DNA of 24,015 bases from Elysia marginata. Taxonomy: Eukaryota > Mollusca > Gastropoda > Plakobranchidae. Position 1 is the stretch's first letter. The number at the start of each line of letters is the position of its first letter. The DNA lies in NCBI GenBank assembly GCA_019649035.1, contig BMAT01011218.1, forward strand, positions 66,769-90,783, given 5' to 3'. A program made the translations under genes and the position numbers. The notes under the pieces were generated by a model. The model was not told where the DNA came from. It made no database searches and saw nothing but the letters and a program-made list of their open reading frames with translations. This document shows positions 18,429-24,015 of the stretch, piece by piece.

Positions 18429-20589
18429 CTAGAAAACACAGCGTAGTGAAGGTAAAAACACAAATAAAAAAAAATATTTTGGTTATAGTCTTACAACGAC
18501 CCACTCGAATTAGAGTCACATTAATGTTTTGCGTGAAAGACTTAGAACGTGGTCAAACTGCGCCCAGTCTATATCCAGCCCAGCAACGGACAAAAAAGAG
18601 CTATGTGACACACTGGGAAAAATCACCGCAGACAAAAAAAAAAAAACCAGCAACCGTAATACAATAGCAAAATCCACCTTGACAGCGCGATATGATCGGA
18701 CGGTTTTTTCCCCCACTGTATTACAGTTGCTCTTTTTTGTCGGATTACGCATCTTTTTGACTTTGCCCATATACTCTACACTTCCCGGCTTGTACGCCAC
18801 GTTGATAGAAAAACTCAACTTTTACGTTGTATGCCTAGCCCAATACTCTTAAAGAGCGAGAAAATACAAGTTTACTTATCTGTGTATTAAGCTATTAATA
18901 TTTAAAAGCAATAGAAACATATTTTCTATCTAAGAATAAATTTACCGTATTTAAGGGTTACGTCAAATAGGTCCGAGCCACATGTGTTGGAGTAAATGGG
19001 GTTGCCTCACAGTTATCAGTAAAACATAAATCATATTTCATTTTCTATTCCTGTCATAGGAGCTTTTATAGTGTCTCCAAGTGTATTCGGCACCGTAATA
19101 TTTAAAAGCATTATTAAATGTGTACCAACCAAGTAGAAAGTCGCGGTCATCAGATCACTTAGACGTACCTTGCATACACCTAAAATGTCTTGGTGATCGA
19201 GCCGTTCCGATCTATATCCCTAGTGTATTATATATATTTTGTCCAAAAATGCCGGAGCCTTAGGCTTTAAAAAATGTTTCAAAGTTCCAATTTGGCCGTC
19301 GTAACCATAGCAACCAGACGATATATTTTCTTTTGTAAACTGTTGTTCTTCTAATTTTGGCCTATGCTACACTTTGATACAAAAATAATTTCCCTAATTT
19401 CAATTTAGAAGATTTTGGCCTCTAATTGTTTAAGCTTTCCTTCATTTATTTTTAGCCATGCAGTTTTAAGTTTCTGTGTTTATCGGTTTTTAGCCATATG
19501 TATTTTAAACCAATTGCTGAGCAGTCTATTTTGTAATTTTATTTTGACATGTTGTAAAACTCATAAAATTGTAGTTTTCAATGTTTATGTCTTTTAAGAC
19601 ACCTATGTATAATCTTTTACCATTGGTTAACCTCCTTTATATCACTTTGTAAATTATTAGTCTTATTGTTTCAAAACCACTTATGTAGCGCGTAGAGCAT
19701 GTGCTCTTTCATATGTATGAGTACCACAAATGGTATCTATTACATGCATTAATTTTGTGTGTGTGGCTTACACAAAGCACCGACAAGCAGAGAGGGTGTA
19801 CACTGTACAGTAATGATTATTTGAACGTTTGCGTCTAAAACCGGTGTCTTTACCCACAAAAAGGCTAAAATTTCCAAACTAATTGTCATCTCCACTTCAT
19901 AAATAAAGTAGGTAAAAGTAGGACTTATGGAAAAAAATTACGCAAATTAGTTTCAAAATAAGGCAGCCACTGTGTTAAACATAGAACAAAACTTCAAAAC
20001 ATCATAACATCTGGAGAAAGCAACTTAGACCTTTAAAATTTACTAGTACAGGGTTTCAGCTAAGTAAGCTTTATGGAGTGAACTAAAAGGGTGTAATATC
20101 AATGGAAAATACAATTTTAACGATTTTTTTTCTTACCCACATTAATTGAAAACATGAAAATGTTAGCAGAAGGGTAATAAAAAAACGCATCAAAAAGTAC
20201 AGTTGCAATAAACAGAGAGGCTTTGTTTCAATTCATTGCCTTCATTGTAGTACCAGAAACAATCACACCAATTTTAAAGTAACTGAACGAAAACTTAAAA
20301 AAAAATATCCTGCAAGGAAGATCTTTGAAAAATTACGCTAAAATGAGATTATGAAAAAAAAAGTTATAAAAAAGTAAAAAAAATACATTGATACACCTGT
20401 ATCAAACTATAATCAAGCAACATTTGTTTTAATCTTATGGCCTCTAATGGTCAGAAGAAGAATAGTTTTACTTTTCAAAAACATAAAAAATGGCAACCAT
20501 GATGATTTCACTATATACATGAACCATAATTATAGGGCGCTAGAGATATCTGTGATTCTTATGTAGATACCCTCAATAATTTTCCTTAC
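18429..20589 (-). other. Intron within Ig3 (2161 bases, phase 2)
   Basis: It contains the X-box-like motif at 19301-19314 and a 15-bp word, taatatttaaaagca, at 18896 and again at 19096. No transposon or coding segment was recognised. Short opposed open frames at 18446-18852 have no domain signature. Confidence 0.8.
19301..19314. promoter_or_regulatory. Candidate RFX X-box
   Basis: GTAACCATAGCAAC fits the RFX consensus GTNRCC-N(0-3)-RGYAAC at every fixed position. It lies in the 2.16-kb intron within Ig3. Function is not shown, and such a motif has an appreciable chance of occurring by accident in 24 kb. Confidence 0.25.
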
Positions 20590-20743
20590 CTGACTCGATC
20601 CAAAGCCTGTATGGGGCGACCGTTTAGCAGCCAAGAGACTGTAGGAGCAGGCTCGCCATGTACCGGACACGCCATCTGGACTGTCCGGCCTTGGTTAACT
20701 TTGCGGTCGTAAACGACATTAGACTCGTCGATAGAAGGGGGTA
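20590..20743 (-). CDS. Exon encoding first half of Ig3
   Basis: The exon has 154 bases, enters in phase 1 after tatatcaccag (G|TA, V) and leaves in phase 2 at GTCAG|gtaagg. It encodes the linker V-P-P-S-I, the first Cys in VQMACPVHGEP and the Trp in VSWLLNGRP, and stops within the region after strand C'. The last two bases AG combine with A from the next exon to give Arg. The partner exon is 2.16 kb away at 18304-18428. Confidence 0.88.
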
Positions 20744-21305
20744 CTGGTGATATAAAGGAAAGGATGGAATTAAGGTTAGCAAGTGGTGATGGACTTTTAA
20801 GAGCTTTCTTTGAAAAGGTCACAAACAAATGTCATCATAGAACTCTATCTTATTTTTTTATATAGCCTATACGTGTTGAATGTAAATGCATACGAGGTAA
20901 TAAGCCCGTGTTTCTGTTGAGCTTCGGTTGAAATGCAAAACTCGGTAACAAGTTTCTTCCTCCGCTCTATTTCGTTTACTTTAATCTTTATGTTCTTTAT
21001 ATTACAATGCGATTATTGTTTCCTGTGAAGAAAACTTCGCTTCATTACCTAGTCAGTCTAAACATAGCGCCATGGAAATAACAACTTAAGGACCAGATGG
21101 TTTCATGTAAACGTAGGCTATGAAGATATTTTCTTAAGTCAAGAAAATCATTTCGACTGGTTTAAAATCTTGCTATGCTCTTTCGGGGTTATTGAGCTAT
21201 GTAGCAATATAGCAAACTATTTTTATGCCTACCAAGAGAATTAACAAACAAAAAACGTTATTAGGTACAACTATTCTTTTAGCCATGGAAAAACTTATGC
21301 CATAC
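20744..21305 (-). other. Intron between Ig2 and Ig3 (562 bases, phase 1)
   Basis: AT-rich, nothing recognised. Confidence 0.82.
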
Positions 21306-21584
21306 CTAGGACAACAAGATCGAAATCCAGGCTAACCTCTCCAGCAGGGTTAGAGGCCACGCATGCGTACTGAGCAGCATCAGATTCTTCCGCTGAGGTA
21401 ATGCGTAATTGCAACCCGCTGCTAAGAATCTCAACTCTGGTATCCTCTATTACTGGTTTTCCGGCATTTGTCCACTCAATATCCGGGAAAGGGACACTAG
21501 ATACAGGGCAATTGATGATAGCCGTGTGACCCTTAATGACGCGGGGGTTTGCGTCTACGGCATTGTGATCAACAACTGGGGGCA
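21306..21584 (-). CDS. Exon encoding Ig2 (complete I-set domain)
   Basis: This exon of 279 bases encodes a full Ig domain uninterrupted by an intron, like Ig1. The acceptor is acattttag and the codon across the junction is G|TG (V), giving the linker V-P-P-V-V. The donor is CTAG|gtatgg in phase 1. Key residues are AIINCPVSS (first Cys), DIEWTNAGKP (Trp) and DAAQYACVASNPAG (second Cys). The usual Gly or Ser before the Y-x-C motif is Ala, which is tolerated in the family. Ig1 and Ig2 have near-identical donor sequences and the same one-exon design, suggesting an adjacent duplication that keeps the ancestral layout. Confidence 0.9.
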
Positions 21585-22038
21585 CTAAAATGTAAAAGTA
21601 GTAATTGTTTATGGTTGTACTCTACATAAAAGATAGGGGAAAAAAGAACTAAGAAGCTGCAGGGTGAAACAAAGAACCGGAGGGGTCAAATAATTATAAA
21701 ATGCTGCCTACTGTGTTGAAGAAATTAAATCGATAATTAATGAGTTAGATTAACAGTCGTGTTTTCAGGGTTATAAAAACGCGTTCCGTTGTATTTTCCA
21801 CACAAACTAGAAAACTAGGTATCAACGATGAGTACGACTGTAAAGTTTTTCGTTTAAAAAAGCATATTACAACTCAGATATTTATTATAATAGGGCCTAG
21901 AGAGCGGGTTACAGTTTGCGACATGAACAACCGATTAATTCAACATAGTGAAAAGAGTAGGTTAATATTGGAAATCAGCTGTGAGAAAGCGCCAGTAACA
22001 TTGATATACTAACTTGTTGACTCAGGCCTCAAGCATAC
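21585..22038 (-). other. Intron between Ig1 and Ig2 (454 bases, phase 1)
   Basis: AT-rich, nothing recognised. Confidence 0.82.
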
Positions 22039-22323
22039 CTAGTACTGAGAGAATGTGATCAAGCTCGGCATCTCCAGCTTCATTGGTTGCGATACAAACG
22101 TAGGCACCCGCATCAGTGATCTGGACAGATGCTATTCTCAGTCTGGTGCCGTCCTCGGAGATGGTCAAACCGGGGTCTGAATCGCTGTCCAGTGGGATTC
22201 CTCTGTAAAACCAAAGGATGGTCGGTGTTGGAGTACCCTCTGCGGGGCACTCTAGAACTACGGTTCGATTCTCGATAACGTTATGTGTCGTGTTCAGATC
22301 CGTCAGTGAGATTGTTGGAATCA
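22039..22323 (-). CDS. Exon encoding Ig1 (complete I-set domain)
   Basis: This single exon of 285 bases encodes a whole Ig domain. It starts after a cactccag acceptor in phase 1 (codon completed as G|TG, V) and ends at CTAG|gtatgc in phase 1. Key residues are VVLECPAEG with the first Cys, ILWFYRG with the Trp, and DAGAYVCIATNEAG with the second Cys. Two N-glycosylation sequons (NTT and NRT) lie in the first third. It is the most 5' exon that I can recognise. The next exon upstream should end in phase 1 and is not visible before the window ends. With 92-95 residues it matches normal hemicentin Ig length. Confidence 0.9.
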
Positions 22324-24015
22324 CTGGAGTGCATATGAAGGAAAAAGTATATTTCTATTATAAAGATAAATGAAACTTTGGGCATAAAATTGAAATTTTC
22401 AAAAGATAGCAGAGGTAAATGATAAACGACAAATAATACAAAGATATAGAAATAAAAAGGTAAAGAAATTCGCAAGCCTCAGAAAGTGAATAAATAAATG
22501 AACAACACTACTGAAGTAAGCATTTGGGCGTGGAAAAAGGCTAAAAAGCGTACCCAATGTGTGAGGCAATTTAATATGAAGGCGGTCATGCTGAGAGTCA
22601 TGGACCGATCGGAAAGCTTGAACCAAAAGGCAACAGAAGAAACCAAATAATAATCAGCAGTATATTGAATTTTAAAACATTGGATGTAAAGGGCATGAGA
22701 TTATTTTATGGCGCTAAGAATTATTAAATGGGGAATACTTGAGAAAAGGTTGAGAAAGAGACGTCAGATGGAATAACCGCAAATCAACACTAAAAATTAA
22801 ATGTGTCAGTGGTTCGCTACTCTTCTGTCATTTCCATTTCCAATTGCTTAATCTTTTTCCCTTATCCGTACTTTAAAACTCTTATCTCTCTGTGCTTTGG
22901 GTTTAATTAAATGTTTTGTTTTTCGACTTCCGTTTGAAAGACTTTGCACCATTAATTACCTATTTTAAACTTTTTCTGCATGTATCTTACTAGAACTTTA
23001 ATGAATGTGGTCTTGTAAGTTGGCCTGATCGAACAAATAATGAGGCAGTCTATTTTTACACGAATCCATGGGTTTTGAAGTAACAGCACCAAATTCGACA
23101 CAAAAAAGGTTTAGGACACACTAAACGAACTTGGATATTATGCAAAGCCGAGTTTTTCCCCGGAAGTCCGTAAATTTAAAAACTCCGAGATGGCCGCCAT
23201 CTAAGACAAAAAATGAAAACTGTCATATCTTTGTGAATAGTTGACACAAAAAACGAAATAAGAAGTCTGTTGGTATGTTTCCGGACATAAGAGTTTATTG
23301 AAACCATTATTTAGTTGATAAAATGCACAAAAAGCAGCATGTGTACATCAGTTGTGTTACGAAATGTATGTTACCTCTGGACCCCTACCTGCATAAGTGT
23401 AAGTGGCACTCGTCTATGAGATCAGGCCGTATGTAAATCCATAATTATATGTTGAATCAAAGACAAATGTCGTGCACGCTATTTTTAAGCTCATTTCATC
23501 TGGACTTTTTTGTTAATTGCCACACCATACGGTTGCCAACGTCGCCACGAGAAGCGCCATCGTTGGAAACGGTTGCCGGGAAAGGAAGGCGTTAAAAGAG
23601 TACAAAACTACTAGATTTTGTTTTATTAGAAGGATTTTCGTTTTAATTTGCATTTCACAACAGCTCTATCTGGTTTTGATTACTATAAGCACCGCGATAA
23701 ATATCTAATAAAAACAACAATGATATAGGGCGACTTCATTCCACCGATCTAAAAAATCAAATTCTGGCAAATATGCCAGGTCTTTAGTACTCCTTGTGAA
23801 CAAGGGTGGAATGTTTTGCTGAGCTTCAACTATAAAAATAAATAAATATGCTTGGAGTTCTCCACCGCCGAAGGCAGTCTCATGACTTTCAAATTTACTA
23901 CAGCAGGCTTAAATACACCAAGCAAATTCAATTCATATTTCAGAGCATCACGGCACGGCAGCCTGTAAGGCGCTCAAATACTAACATGCCACAAATTTCA
24001 AGCACTGCCTTTAGC
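22324..24015. other. Non-coding: part of the intron upstream of Ig1
   Basis: No exon with Ig residues was found on the minus strand. It holds an ETS/YY1-like motif pair (23160-23202) and an imperfect inverted repeat, acggttgccaacg (23528-23540) against cgttggaaacggt (about 23562-23574). The preceding exon of the gene is probably beyond the right edge. Confidence 0.65.
23160..23202. promoter_or_regulatory. ETS-like plus YY1-like motif pair
   Basis: CCGGAAGT (23160-23167) is a full ETS core, and AGATGGCCGCCATCT (23188-23202) contains a YY1-like GCCGCCAT. These pairs are typical of CpG-type start sites. No coding start is visible beside them, so this may be only a repeat fragment or chance. Confidence 0.2.

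Larger units (their letters stand above)
746..22323 (-). other. Partial gene: hemicentin-like Ig-array protein, 16 internal coding exons, nine Ig domains
   Basis: Sixteen exons on the minus strand join into one open frame of 2538 bases (846 codons), entering and leaving in phase 1. The product is nine consecutive I-set Ig domains, each with the first Cys, the Trp about a dozen residues later, and a D-x-[AG]-x-[YF]-x-C motif with the second Cys. Domains begin with P-P-x-I or similar right after a hydrophobic strand ending in V, L or E, with no other module between them, as in the Ig array of hemicentins (secreted basement-membrane and cell-anchoring proteins). Several N-x-[ST] sites fit an extracellular protein. 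Every boundary between domains is a phase-1 intron, so each domain is an exchangeable unit. The VWA domain and the C-terminal EGF/fibulin region that would prove hemicentin are outside the window. Alternatives are another multi-Ig matrix or adhesion protein. Confidence 0.8.

Noticed and set aside
18446-18852. Overlapping open frames of about 70-107 codons on both strands
   Set aside because: No domain, no splice context and low-complexity Lys/Thr composition, inside an intron.
18896-19110. 15-bp direct repeat exactly 200 bases apart
   Set aside because: AT-rich word with no similarity around it. Probably chance.
22324-24015. Further Ig exon upstream of Ig1
   Set aside because: No Cys-Trp or Y-x-C motif with splice borders was found on the minus strand.

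Overview
The window is animal genomic DNA, AT-rich and intron-dense, with no prokaryotic gene organisation. The minus strand carries an internal piece of one long gene: 16 coding exons (22323 down to 746) that encode nine consecutive I-set immunoglobulin domains, about 846 residues (2538 coding bases, roughly 11% of the window). The exons join with GT-AG borders and matching phases throughout, so the reading frame is continuous from first to last. Neither the start codon nor the end of the protein is here. Back-to-back Ig domains of about 94 residues with V-P-P-x-I style linkers and no FN3 or kinase domain between them best fit the central Ig array of a hemicentin-like extracellular-matrix protein. 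Other long Ig-array proteins cannot be excluded from this part alone.

Organism: a tRNA-derived SINE with a central domain that I recall from snails and other molluscs, together with the retroelement remnants and abundant triplet and GA microsatellites, suggests a mollusc, probably a gastropod. This is inference.

Layout from the gene's 5' side (high coordinates): 22324-24015 is non-coding and has no recognisable exon. Ig1 and Ig2 are single exons (22039-22323, 21306-21584). Ig3 to Ig9 are each split by an intron, and no two of these introns lie at the same place in the fold. Ig5 and Ig6 are separated by a 6.9-kb intron (6488-13354). It holds a plus-strand reverse-transcriptase remnant (about 8542-8844) and a minus-strand LINE ORF1 remnant (11196-12445) with a possible 5' region up to about 12925. 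A SINE (11509-11809), flanked by 12-bp target-site duplications, is inserted in that ORF1. The 3' third of the window (746-6487) has short introns loaded with microsatellites: (GA)n beside several splice sites, and large (GAA)n, (TAA)n and (TAG)n arrays around the Ig9 exons. At 55-511 lies a second, decayed non-LTR retroelement fragment.

I see no complete RNA gene, CRISPR array, operon or novel defence or mobile system. The more interesting points are the scattered intradomain introns, the nested LINE/SINE insertion with legible duplications, microsatellites that serve as splice polypyrimidine tracts, sense-strand GAA arrays, a perfect RFX-type X-box, and three YY1-like motifs.
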